Positions 42,470-50,899 of a stretch of 64,000 bases of DNA are shown in pieces. Source of the stretch: JAWKJY01 sp041393535 (GTDB lineage Bacteria > Actinomycetota > Thermoleophilia > Gaiellales > Gaiellaceae); NCBI GenBank assembly GCA_041393535.1, contig JAWKJY010000008.1, positions 62,001 through 126,000 on the forward strand. Reading direction: 5' to 3'. The notes beneath the pieces were generated by a model. It made no database searches. It saw nothing but the letters and a program-made list of their open reading frames with translations, and was not told where the DNA came from. A program made the position numbers and the translations under genes. Positions within the stretch are counted from its first letter, which is position 1. Each line of letters begins with the position of its first letter.

Positions 42470-43351
42470 ATGAGCGAGACCACGCATCCCGCCGAGCAGG
42501 GGCCGACGCCGCCCTTCCCGGAGCAGCGGCAGGACGCCCCCGGGAGCGACGCGGCGCTGACGCCGCCTGCCGACCACGGGGAGGAGAGCTACCGCGGCCA
42601 GGGCCGGCTCGAGGGGAAGGTCGCGCTCGTCACGGGCGGCGACAGCGGGATCGGCCGGGCCGTCGCGATCGCCTTCGCCCGCGAGGGCGCCGACGTCCTC
42701 GTCTCCTACCTGGACGAGCGCGAGGACGCCGAGGAGACCGTCCGCTGGGTGGAGCGCGCCGGCCGGCGCTGCGTCGCGGTCGGCGGCGACATCGGCGACG
42801 AGGCGCACTGCCGGGCCCTCGTCGAGCGGGCCGTCTACGAGCTCGGCCGCCTCGACGTGCTCGTCAACAACGCCGGCACGCAGACCGTCCACGAGCGCTT
42901 CGTCGACATCCCGCCCGACGAGGTCGAGCTCGTCTTCCGCACGAACGTGCTCTCGCAGTTCTGGCTCTGCCGCGCGGCGATCCCGCACCTCGCGCCCGGC
43001 TCCTCGATCGTCAACACGACGTCGATCCAGTCCTTCGACCCGTCCCCGCAGCTCGCGCACTACGCGGCGACGAAGGGCGCGATCACGACCTTCACGAAGG
43101 CGCTCGCACAGGAGCTGGTCGAGCAGGGGATCCGGGTGAACGCCGTCGCGCCGGGCCCGGTCTGGACGCCGCTGATCGCGATGTCGTTCCCGCCGGAGCG
43201 GGTCGCGACGTTCGGGCAGGACAACCCGCTCGGGCGGCCCGCGCAGCCGGCGGAGCTCGCGCCCGCCTACGTCTTCCTCGTCTCGGACGAGTCGCGCTTC
43301 GTCGTCGGGGAGGTGATCGGCGTCACGGGCGGCCGGCTGCTCCCCTCCTGA
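42470..43351 (+). CDS. Short-chain dehydrogenase/reductase with extended N-terminus
   Basis: 293 residues. A Pro-rich N-terminal extension of about 40 residues precedes an SDR domain with the cofactor motif VTGGDSGIGRAVAIAFAREG, NNAG, the active-site YAATK and the C-terminal GEVIGVTGGRLLP. This layout matches the YhdF/YghA-like SDR group, often linked to general stress. The substrate is unknown. GGGGGAG lies 5 bases before the ATG. Confidence 0.9.
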   Translation: MSETTHPAEQGPTPPFPEQRQDAPGSDAALTPPADHGEESYRGQGRLEGKVALVTGGDSGIGRAVAIAFAREGADVLVSYLDEREDAEETVRWVERAGRRCVAVGGDIGDEAHCRALVERAVYELGRLDVLVNNAGTQTVHERFVDIPPDEVELVFRTNVLSQFWLCRAAIPHLAPGSSIVNTTSIQSFDPSPQLAHYAATKGAITTFTKALAQELVEQGIRVNAVAPGPVWTPLIAMSFPPERVATFGQDNPLGRPAQPAELAPAYVFLVSDESRFVVGEVIGVTGGRLLPS

Positions 43352-43457
43352 GCACGTTCGACCGGTCGATACGCGAACGGCGTGTTTGGGCTTCGCGTGG
43401 ACCGGGTATGGCGCTTCGTCGGGCCCGGCGGGGGCAGGCACTCGGAAAGGACGCAGG

Positions 43458-44048
43458 TTGTCGAATTGCGGCGCGCCGATCGTCCGGCGGCTCGTGGACG
43501 AGGGGGCCGACTCGGCGCGCGCCCGGACCGCGCTGACCATGGTGGCCGACCTCGACGACCGCGGGGCGATCGTCTCGGTGACGGAGAACGTCGAGACGCT
43601 GCTCGGCTTCGCGCCGGCGGAGGTGCTGGGCAAGACGCCGTTCGAGGCGCCGTTCGCCGTCGCGGAGGAGGTCAACGGCTGGCGCCGCGCCTACGACGAC
43701 AAGCGGGAGCTGGGCGTGCCCGTCGCCGTCTACCGCACCCGGGTGCGCTGCCGCGCCGGTCACGTCGTCCCCGTCGAGGTCGTGTCGATGCCGATCGCCG
43801 AGGGCGAGCGGCGCACGCGCGTCGCGAGCCGCGTGCTCGCCCCGCACCTGGACGAGCTGCCGCTCACGGGCCGGCAGATCGAGATCCTCCGGCTGCTCGC
43901 CGCCACGCGCTCGACGCGCGAGATCGCGAACGCCCTCTACCTCTCCGAGGCGACCGTGCGCAACCACGTCGGCGCGATCCTGCAGCGGCTCGGCGCCCGG
44001 ACGCGGCTCGAGGCCGTCGTCGAGGGCATGCGGCTCGGCCTGCTCTGA
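43458..44048 (+). CDS. PAS-domain LuxR-type transcriptional regulator
   Basis: 196 residues from TTG 43458 (MSNCGAPIVRRLVDEGADSA), chosen because GGAAAGGA lies 6 bases upstream. A PAS sensor (about 30-125: VTENVETLLGFAPAEVLGKT) precedes a LuxR helix-turn-helix (LTGRQIEILRLLAATRSTRE with YLSEATVRNHVGAILQRLGA). The signal and targets are unknown. It is convergent with the aldolase gene, 9 bases away. Confidence 0.86.
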   Translation: MSNCGAPIVRRLVDEGADSARARTALTMVADLDDRGAIVSVTENVETLLGFAPAEVLGKTPFEAPFAVAEEVNGWRRAYDDKRELGVPVAVYRTRVRCRAGHVVPVEVVSMPIAEGERRTRVASRVLAPHLDELPLTGRQIEILRLLAATRSTREIANALYLSEATVRNHVGAILQRLGARTRLEAVVEGMRLGLL

Positions 44049-44057
44049 GGCGGGCCC

Positions 44058-44837
44058 CTAGCCGACGGGGCCGCGCAGCGCCGCGAGCGCGTCGCGGTAG
44101 TGGTTCGAGAGCACGATCTCGGGCTGCGAGTAGATCAGGAACGTGCAGCCCGCCTCGAGCCAGAAGCGCGCGTCCTCGAGGTCGTAGGCGAGCATGCTCG
44201 CCGCGCGGCCGGCCGCCACGGTGCGCCGGACGACGTCGAGCGCGGCCGCCGTCACGTCGGGGTGGCGCGGCGCGTAGGGGTGGCCGAGCTTGAGCGAGAG
44301 GTCGGCGCGCCCGACGCAGATCACGTCGACCTCCTCGGCGAGGATCGCGTCGAGGTTCTCGATCCCGCGCGGCGTCTCGATCAGGCCGACGAGCAGCGTC
44401 CGCTCGTTCGCCCCGGCGAGGTAGGCCGGGAACCCGTCGCCGCGACGCGCGCCATGGTCCGCGGCGCGCGAGGCGGAGCACAGCGTGCGCCGGCCGTCGG
44501 GCGGGAAGCGCGACAGCTCGTGCGCGAGCCGCGCCGTCGCGCCGTCCTCGAGCAGGGGCACGACGATCCCCTCGGCACCCGTGTCGAGCGTCCAGAGGAA
44601 CGCCTTCTCCTCGACGTGCCGCACGCGGACGAGCGGCGCGATCCCGGCCGCCCGCGCCGCGCGGACGACGTGGGCGAGGCCCTGCCCGTCGAGTGCGACG
44701 TGCTCGGTGTCCGAGACGAAGAAGTCGTAGCCGGCCGCGCCCGCGATCTCGGGCAGCGCCGGCTCGGGCAGCAGGCTGAGCGTGCCGAAGACGGTCTCGC
44801 CCGCCCGGACGCGCGCGCGCAGCGACGGCGCGCTCAC
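44058..44837 (-). CDS. HpcH/HpaI-type aldolase
   Basis: Class II metal-dependent 2-oxo acid aldolase, 259 residues. YDFFVSDTEHVALDGQGLAH, DTGAEGIVVPLLEDGATARL and the metal-site segment IETPRGIENLDAILAEEVDV with CVGRADLSLKLG match the 2,4-dihydroxyhept-2-ene-1,7-dioate aldolase superfamily. The GTG overlaps the deacetylase stop (GTGA), so the two are a coupled pair, probably catabolic. The natural substrate is undetermined. Confidence 0.9.
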   Translation of the reverse strand: MSAPSLRARVRAGETVFGTLSLLPEPALPEIAGAAGYDFFVSDTEHVALDGQGLAHVVRAARAAGIAPLVRVRHVEEKAFLWTLDTGAEGIVVPLLEDGATARLAHELSRFPPDGRRTLCSASRAADHGARRGDGFPAYLAGANERTLLVGLIETPRGIENLDAILAEEVDVICVGRADLSLKLGHPYAPRHPDVTAAALDVVRRTVAAGRAASMLAYDLEDARFWLEAGCTFLIYSQPEIVLSNHYRDALAALRGPVG

Positions 44838-45739
44838 CCGGCGCTCCCGTGCTGGTCGAGCCACGTGCGGGCGACGTCCTCGCGCCGGGCCAGCCAGACG
44901 CCGCCGAGCGCGCGGCAGTGGTCGAGCAGCTCCTCGAGCGCCGAGCAGCGGGCCGCGTGCCCCGCCACCCGCGGGTGCAGGCCGATCGTCATCATCCGGG
45001 GCCGCTCCTCTCCCTCGCGCCAGTGGTAGTCGACGGCCCGGCGGAGCAGCGCGAGGAAGCCCTCGACGTCGCCGGTCGCGCCGATCCGCCCGTCGTTGTA
45101 GACGCCCGAGTAGGGCACGACGAGGTGGCGCCGCCCGGCCACCTCGACCTCGTACGGCAGGTCGTCGTTGTAGGCGTCCGCGTCGTAGAGGAACCCGCCC
45201 TCCTCGACCACGTGACGCCGCGTCGTCGGGCCCGGGCCGTAGCGGGAGTACCAGCCGACGGGCCGGCGCCCGCACGTCCGCTCGATCGACGCGACCGCGA
45301 GCGCGATCCGCTCGCGCTCGGCAGCGGGGTCGAGCGTCCACTGCTCCTCCCAGCGGTAGCCGTGGGCGCAGGGCTCGTGGCCCAGCTCGGCGATCGCCGC
45401 GCCGACCTCGGGGTTGCGCTCGAGCGCGGTCGCGGCGGCGTGCACGGTCACGGGCGCGTCGAAGCGGGCGAACAGGTCGAGGAGCCGCCAGATGCCGACG
45501 CGGCTGCCGTACTCGTAGTCGGACTCGAGCCGCAGGTTGCGCCGGTCGCGCGGGAACTCGTAGCCGAGGCCGTAGGTCTCGGGGCGGCCGTCGTCGGGCA
45601 CCGAGTACTCGGCGCCCTCCTCGTAGTTCACGACGAGGCAGAGCGCGAGCCGCGCGCCGCCGGGCCACTCGACGCGCGGGGGCGTGCGGCCGTAGCCGAC
45701 GAGGTCGCGCCCGGGGCCGTCTGCGCGGTCGTCCGCCAT
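44834..45739 (-). CDS. Polysaccharide deacetylase / PuuE-like amidohydrolase
   Basis: 301 residues from ATG 45739 (MADDRADGPGRDLVGYGRTP). ARLALCLVVNYEEGAEYSVP, FDAPVTVHAAATALERNPEV, CAHGYRWEEQWTLDPAAERE and GWYSRYGPGPTTRRHVVEEG match the NodB-like allantoinase-type (PuuE) branch. The substrate could be an N-acyl or cyclic-amide compound rather than a polysaccharide. CAGGAT ends 8 bases before the start. ATG 45757 is a possible alternative. Confidence 0.85.
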   Translation of the reverse strand: MADDRADGPGRDLVGYGRTPPRVEWPGGARLALCLVVNYEEGAEYSVPDDGRPETYGLGYEFPRDRRNLRLESDYEYGSRVGIWRLLDLFARFDAPVTVHAAATALERNPEVGAAIAELGHEPCAHGYRWEEQWTLDPAAERERIALAVASIERTCGRRPVGWYSRYGPGPTTRRHVVEEGGFLYDADAYNDDLPYEVEVAGRRHLVVPYSGVYNDGRIGATGDVEGFLALLRRAVDYHWREGEERPRMMTIGLHPRVAGHAARCSALEELLDHCRALGGVWLARREDVARTWLDQHGSAG

Positions 45740-45894
45740 CGGGGCGCATCCTGCCATGCCGCGGGGGCGGCTGAGGGCGCCGGCCGCGCCTCTCGGGGGA
45801 AGGGTCGGCGCGGCCGGCGCGAGCACTCGCCCGGGAGCGCGTGCTGACCGTCAGGGTACGCGAACGGCCGGCGGCGCACGAGCGCGGCGGCGCG

Positions 45895-45943
45895 TATCGT
45901 GCTCGGCCCCGTGTCCCGACCGACCGTGCGAGGTGCGCGATGA
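45895..45943 (+). promoter_or_regulatory. -10 (TATCGT) and leaderless 10-codon upstream ORF
   Basis: TATCGT (45895-45900) is followed after 10 bases by GTG 45911, which opens MSRPTVRGAR and ends TGA at 45941-45943. That stop overlaps the ATG (45940) of the downstream oxidoreductase as ATGA. The arrangement is the same as at scpB. Confidence 0.42.
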
Positions 45944-46998
45944 CCCGTCTGGCGCTCGGCCTCTCCGCCGGCATGACCCTCGAGGAGATCATCGAGTGCG
46001 TCCGCCTCGCCGACCGCGGCGGCTACGAGACCGTCTTCGTGATCGAGAGCTACGCCGACCAGTACGCGCTGCTGGGCGCGTGCGCGCGCGAGACCTCCCG
46101 GATCCGCCTCGCGACCGGCGTGACGACCGTCTACTACCGCACGCCGACCTCGCTCGCCGTGGCGGCGGCGACCGTGGCCGAGCTCTCCGGCGGCCGCTTC
46201 GTGCTCGGCCTCGGCACCGGGCACCGGGAGATCGTCCGGATGCGCGACGACGTCGAGCCGGCCCGGCCGCTCCCGTACGCGCGCTCGCTCGACCGGCTGC
46301 GCGAGACCGTCGAGGCCGTGCGCGCCGTCGCGGCTGCGGCCGAGCGGAACGAGCACGTCTCCTACCGCGGCGAGATCTTCGAGATCCGCGACTACCTGCC
46401 CTGGATCCCGGTGCGCCCCGGGCGCCGCATCCCGATCTACTTCGGCTCGTTCTTCGAGGCCGGCTGGGAGCTCGCGGGCGAGCTCGCCGACGGCGTCGTG
46501 CCGATCGTCATGCCGCTGCCGCTGGTCGACCGCTACGTCGCCGCCGTGCACCGCGGCGCGGCCCGGGCCGGGCGCGACCCGGGCGAGGTGGACGTCGGCT
46601 GCTACGTCCCCTGCTGCGTCGACGACGACGAGGAGCGCGCTCGGCTCGCGCTGCGTCACCTCGTCGCGTTCCACATGTCGGAGTACCGCCACTACCAGCG
46701 GTGGTTCGCGAACCAGGGCCACGCGGCGCTCGTCGAGCGCGTCGGCGAGCTCGTCCGCGGCGGCGAGCTGCTCGCGGCCGCGCGCCTGCTCCCCGACGAC
46801 GTCGTCGACTCGGTGGCCGTCGGGGGCACCGCCGAGCAGTGCCGGGCGGGGCTCGAGCGCTACCGCGCGGCGGGCGTGCAGCTGCCGGTCGTCTACCCGA
46901 TCCACCCCGGCTTCACGAGCTACCTGCCGAGCCCCGAGACGGCGGTCGGCACGCGTCACGTGATCGCGAGCCTCGCGCCTGACGGCCCGACCGGTTGA
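45940..46998 (+). CDS. LLM-class flavin/F420-dependent oxidoreductase
   Basis: Luciferase-like monooxygenase-fold enzyme, 352 residues. MTRLALGLSAGMTLEEIIEC, ETSRIRLATGVTTVYYRTPT, VAELSGGRFVLGLGTGHREI and the RGEIFEIRDYLPWIPV region are typical of the mer-like subgroup, which often uses F420. It is divergent from the deacetylase/aldolase pair and could act on the same substrate. The start overlaps the short upstream ORF; GAGG also lies 6 bases before the ATG. Confidence 0.9.
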   Translation: MTRLALGLSAGMTLEEIIECVRLADRGGYETVFVIESYADQYALLGACARETSRIRLATGVTTVYYRTPTSLAVAAATVAELSGGRFVLGLGTGHREIVRMRDDVEPARPLPYARSLDRLRETVEAVRAVAAAAERNEHVSYRGEIFEIRDYLPWIPVRPGRRIPIYFGSFFEAGWELAGELADGVVPIVMPLPLVDRYVAAVHRGAARAGRDPGEVDVGCYVPCCVDDDEERARLALRHLVAFHMSEYRHYQRWFANQGHAALVERVGELVRGGELLAAARLLPDDVVDSVAVGGTAEQCRAGLERYRAAGVQLPVVYPIHPGFTSYLPSPETAVGTRHVIASLAPDGPTG

Positions 46999-47038
46999 AC
47001 GCCGGGTCCACTCCAGTCGAACGATCCGGTTCAGACCC

Positions 47039-47067
47039 TTGACAAGCGGTGCGGCGCATCGTTGAAT
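47039..47067 (+). promoter_or_regulatory. Canonical promoter of the solute-binding protein gene
   Basis: A perfect -35 TTGACA (47039-47044) and -10 TTGAAT (47062-47067) are separated by 17 bp. This is one of only two full -35/-10 promoters found in the window. The transcript would have a leader of about 45 bases with a strong GGAGGAGG ribosome binding site. Confidence 0.65.
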
Positions 47068-47120
47068 CCCTGCCCACGCCGGGAGGGATCGGCGGAACCA
47101 ACGACAGGAGGAGGATCAGC

Positions 47121-49110
47121 GTGAAAGTGCGCCTCGCGCTCGCCCTTGCGATCGTCGGCCTCGTGGCCGCGCTCGCCGCGGGCTGCGGTGGCTCGGACAG
47201 CGCGGAGCCCGCTCCCGCGCCGGCGCCGGCAGAGCCCGCACCGGCTCCGGAGCCTGCCCCGGCCCCCGAGCCCGCCCCCGCACCCGAGCCTGCGGAGCCC
47301 GCGCCGGCGCCCGAGCCGGCCGAGCCGGCTCCGGCCCCCGAGCCCGCTCCCACGGAGCCCGCTCCGGCCGAGCCCGCCCCGGCGCCCGCGCCGGCCGAGG
47401 GCCCCGACCCGAGCGCCGGCCAGCAGGAGCTGGTCGTCCTCGAGCCCGACATCGCATCCGGCCTCGACCCCGACAGCGCCAAGGCCGCGGCGCCCGAGGG
47501 CCAGGAGATCCGGATCAACATCTCCGACACGCTGATCGGCTACCCGCTCGTCGACAACGGCGCGGGCGTGCTCGAGCCGCAGTACGCCGTCGGCACGCAG
47601 GGCTACGTGCCGCTGCTCGCCGAGTCGTGGAGCTCGACGACGAACGCGGACAACACCGTCACGTGGACGTGGAAGCTCCGGCCGGGCGTCCTCTCGTGCG
47701 CCGGCAACGAGCTGACCGCCGACGACGTGATCTGGACGTACAGCCGCCGCAAGGCCATCCCCGGCGCCTCGCCGATCGGCTGGTTCCTCGGCAACGTCTC
47801 CGCGGTGTTCGACCTGACGCCGCTCGTGCCGCCCGAGGGCCAGGACACCGTCCCGGCGGAGGCGAAGCAGCTGCTCGACACCGAGGTCAAGAAGATCGAC
47901 GACTACACGGTCGCGGTCACGCAGCGGAACCCGAACGAGCTCTACCCGCGCGTCGAGGCGATCTCCTTCAACTTCATCTGGGACTCGAAGGAGATGCAGG
48001 CGAACGCGACCGAGGACGACCCGTGGGCGTTCCAGTACGGCGACACGGAGAACGCGCCCGGCTTCGGGGCGTACTGCCTGACGAACTGGAACAAGGGCAC
48101 CGAGATGACCCTCGAGGTCAACCCGAACGGCTACTACCGTGGCCTGCCGCAGTTCAAGTAGGTCACGATCCGCAAGGTGCCGCAGTCGGCCAACCGGGTC
48201 GGCGCGATCAAGGGCGGCGACGCGGACGTCATCACCAACCTGACCCCGCAGGAGATCGCCGACCTCCGCGCGTCCGACAACGTCGCCGTGCTCGGCTGGC
48301 AGAACAACAAGGGCCTGTCGATCGGCCTCTCGTTCAACTTCGAGCCCTGGAACCTCCCGGGCAACGAGAAGCTCCGCCAGGCGATCGCCTATGCGCTGCC
48401 GTACGACGAGATCATCGCCGAGGACTTCGGCGGCGACGCCGTCAAGTGGAACGGCATGTGCCCGTCCAAGTACTACGGCTACGTCGACCAGCCGATCTAC
48501 GGGACGGACATCGAGAAGGCGAAGGCGACGCTGGCCGAGGCCGGCTACCCGGAGGGCAAGGGTCTCGAGCAGTACTCGGCCGGGCTCGCGCTCTACTACG
48601 TGGCCGAGCGCGCCAACGTGCTCGAGCCGATCGCCAACCGCGTCCGCACGGCGCTCGCCCAGATCGGGATCAACATCACGCTGAACCCGATCTCGAACGC
48701 CGAGTTCGCGGACCGCACGCTGACGAAGTACGACCTGCCGATGTTCATCCAGGACCAGGATCGTCCGCTGGCCCCGGACGTCGGCTACTGCGCGCAGCTC
48801 TTCTACGTGTCGAAGGCGAACGGCGGCCTGAACACGCCGTCGGCCACGACAACGCCGACTTCGACGCGCTGTACGCGCAGTCGGTGACGACGGTCGGCGA
48901 GGAGCGCGCCGGCATCCTCCAGCAGATGCAGGAGCAGCTGATGGTGACGCTCCCGCAGGTGCCCATCGCGGAGCCCGCATCCTTCATCGCGACGAAGAAG
49001 GGCGTGGTCGCTGCTGGGCGGGCGACCCGTACGACCTGCTCAACTTCTGGTACTTCCAGACGAGCGACAGCTGCGCCAACAAGCAGACGGTGGGCCTCGA
49101 GCCCAGCTAG
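47121..49110 (+). CDS. ABC transporter family 5 solute-binding lipoprotein, disrupted
   Basis: Extracytoplasmic peptide/nickel-type (DppA/OppA) binding protein. The GTG start gives a lipoprotein signal (LALAIVGLVAALAAGCGG), then a Pro/Ala/Glu linker of about 65 residues, then the family 5 domain (VPLLAESWSSTTNADNTVTW, LTADDVIWTYSRR, EKLRQAIAYALPYDEIIAED). An in-frame TAG at 48159-48161 replaces a codon between PQFK and VTIRKVPQS. The frame changes near 48845 and 49010 before ending at TAG 49108-49110 (FWYFQTSDSC near the end). No permease or ATPase genes follow, so it is an orphan here. Confidence 0.85.
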
Positions 49111-49133
49111 CCGGCTGCAGCAGCGAGCCAGAC

Positions 49134-49165
49134 GCGAGGGGCCCCGCACGGGTCCCTCGTCGTTT
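49134..49165 (+). terminator. Intrinsic terminator after the solute-binding protein
   Basis: GCGAGGGGCCC pairs with GGGTCCCTCGT (two G-U pairs) around a 5-base loop, followed by CGTTTC. It lies 24 bases after the stop. Confidence 0.6.
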
Positions 49166-49226
49166 CGCGGGCCGTCCAGCGGGCACTCCGGGTCCCGACC
49201 GCCAGGAAGGGAGCCGTCAGCCGAAG

Positions 49227-49620
49227 ATGTCCGGGAACCGACCGAAGGCGTTCGAGCTGCCGGCGACGCTGCGCTGCCCCCGACGAAGGCGCAGCGCACG
49301 TTCGCGCGGGCGCTACGACGCCGCCGTCGAGGAGCACGGCGAGGGCGAGGCGGCACCGGATCGCCTACGCCGCGCTGAAGCACTCCTTCGAGAAGGTGGG
49401 CGACCACTGGGAGGAGAAGGACGAGCCGGGCCCGAGCGACGAGCAGGCGCGCAGGTCGGGGAAGGACGCGCGCGAGCGTCCGCGGCCCACGGCCGGCGGG
49501 GTCGACGTCGCGGGCCACACGCGCGCGGAGCTGTACGAGCGCGCGACGCGGCTCGGCGTCCGCGGGCGGTCGCGGATGACGAAGGAGGAGCTGGGCCGGG
49601 CGATCGCGCGGAAGCAGTAG
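49227..49620 (+). CDS. ChaB-domain protein with Rho_N/SAP-like tail, frameshifted
   Basis: MSGNRPKAFELPATLR, then PTKAQRTFARAL, AAVEEHGEGEAA, RIAYAALKHSFEKVGDHWEE and DEPGPSDEQARRSG occur in order but in three frames, with breaks near 49278, 49310 and 49360. Joined, they make a ChaB domain of about 75 residues (named after a cation transport regulator). The C-terminal AGHTRAELYERATRLGVRGR with SRMTKEELGRAI resembles the Rho N-terminal helix-loop-helix that often accompanies ChaB in actinobacteria. The total would be about 130 residues. The role is uncertain, possibly stress-linked. Confidence 0.72.
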
Positions 49621-49698
49621 CGCCTCGCGGTTGGCGCGCGCGCCGGGCGGGTACCACGCGACCGGGACCTCGACGCGGCGCAGCGGAGGTGGACTGCG

Positions 49699-49908
49699 AT
49701 GGAGACGACGGCGAGCGAGCGTGCGACGAACCGCCACGGGGCCGACCTGCCGGCAGACCGGTGGCTCGACCACTGCCTGACCTGCGACCGGAAGGTGCTG
49801 GCCGCCGCGCTCTCCCGCTCGGGACGCTGCCCCGCCTGCGAGCGGCTCGGCCGGGCCGGCGGCTCGCGCTTCCGTCCTCCCGCCCGCGCGCTCCGGCGTG
49901 CAGCCTGA
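49699..49908 (+). CDS. Small zinc-ribbon-like protein
   Basis: 69 residues with two CxxC pairs (CLTC and CPAC) 15 residues apart, in HCLTCDRKVLAAALSRSGRC, then a basic C-terminus. GGAGGTGGA lies upstream of the ATG. It probably binds one zinc ion. No partner or function is evident. Confidence 0.6.
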   Translation: METTASERATNRHGADLPADRWLDHCLTCDRKVLAAALSRSGRCPACERLGRAGGSRFRPPARALRRAA

Positions 49909-49920
49909 GGGCGGCGCGCC

Positions 49921-50451
49921 GTGGCCGACGTCCCCGACCGGCTCGCGCGCGACGCCCACGTCGACCTCGTCGGCCGGCGGATCGAGATCCGCGTCCGCCG
50001 GCTCGGCCTGCTCGTGGTGGCCGCCGTGGTCGCGCTCGCGCTGGCGAACGTCTTCGGCCAGCGCCAGCAGCGCGCGGCCGCCGCCGGCGCCGCGGCCGAC
50101 GTGACCGTGGACGCGCCGGCCGCGCTGCGGCTCGGGCTCGTCCTCCCGGGCAGCATCAACGTCGCGACCCGCGGGGGCTCCGCTCGCCGGCGATCCGTCT
50201 CGCGGCGGGCTGGCTCGACGGGATCACGATCAACTCGATCACGCCCGAGCCGAGCGAGCAGGCCCAGCGCGACGGGCGGCTCGCGCTCGTCAACGACCGC
50301 CTCGCGCCCGGGGACACGCTCCTCGTCCGGATCGAGGCGCAGGTCAACCCGACCGCCGTCGGCCGCCGCGACCAGTCGGTCGCCCTCGCCGCCGAGGGCG
50401 TGGCGGACCGGGTCGTCTCCCGCCGCGTCACCGTCTACCCGTCAGCTGAGC
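49921..50451 (+). CDS. Membrane-anchored partner of DUF421, frameshifted
   Basis: The GTG start gives ADVPDRLARDAHVDLVGRRI, one membrane helix (LGLLVVAAVVALALANVFGQ), and an extracytoplasmic beta domain that continues in another frame after about 50165 (IRLAAGWLDGITINSITPEP, then GDTLLVRIEAQVNPTAVGRR). The end lies just before the DUF421 GTG; a second small indel near 50445 is needed for a stop. Similar helix-plus-domain proteins precede DUF421 genes in actinobacteria. The function is unknown. Confidence 0.65.
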
Positions 50452-50452
50452 C

Positions 50453-50899
50453 GTGGACATCGTCCTGCGCGCCGCCGTCGTCTTCGTCGTCATCTGGGGG
50501 CTGATGCGCCTGGTCGGGCGGCGCGAGCTCTCGACGCTCGAGCCGTTCGACCTGATCGTCCTCGTCGTGATCGGCGACCTCGTCCAGCAGGGCGTCACCC
50601 AGCAGGACACGTCCGTCACGGGCGCGATCCTCGCCGTGGCGACGATCGCGCTCCTGACGGTCGTCTGGTCGTGGCTCAGCTACCGGATCCGGCGGCTGCG
50701 CCCGCTGCTCGAGGGGCGGCCCGTGGTCCTCCTGGAGGACGGCACGCCGATCGCCGCGAACCTCCGCCGCGAGCGGATCACGCTCGAGGAGCTGGCCGCC
50801 CAGGCGCGGCTCGCGCAGATCGGCTCGCTCGGCGAGGTGCGCTGGGCCGTCCTCGAGACGAACGGCCAGATCAGCTTCGTGCCGAAGCAGCAGCCGTGA
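50453..50899 (+). CDS. DUF421 (YetF-like) membrane protein
   Basis: 148 residues: two or three membrane helices (VLRAAVVFVVIWGLMRLVGR, FDLIVLVVIGDLVQQGV, ILAVATIALLTVVWSWLS), then the cytoplasmic YetF/DUF421 domain (VVLLEDGTPIAANLRRERIT, GEVRWAVLETNGQISFVP). RRELSTLEPFDLIVLVVIGD is the family signature. It is coupled to the preceding gene, and its 3' end overlaps the convergent glycosyltransferase by 29 bases. Confidence 0.88.
   Translation: MDIVLRAAVVFVVIWGLMRLVGRRELSTLEPFDLIVLVVIGDLVQQGVTQQDTSVTGAILAVATIALLTVVWSWLSYRIRRLRPLLEGRPVVLLEDGTPIAANLRRERITLEELAAQARLAQIGSLGEVRWAVLETNGQISFVPKQQP

Noticed and set aside
44054..44073. GGCCCC/GGGGCC hairpin between convergent LuxR and aldolase genes
   Set aside because: Only 6 bp, overlapping the aldolase stop; it could be a terminator but is not distinguishable from chance in this composition.
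48159..48161. TAG as a recoded (sense) codon
   Set aside because: TAG ends several intact genes here (lgt, the E2 gene, gpsA, metK), so it is read as stop; a point mutation or error is simpler.
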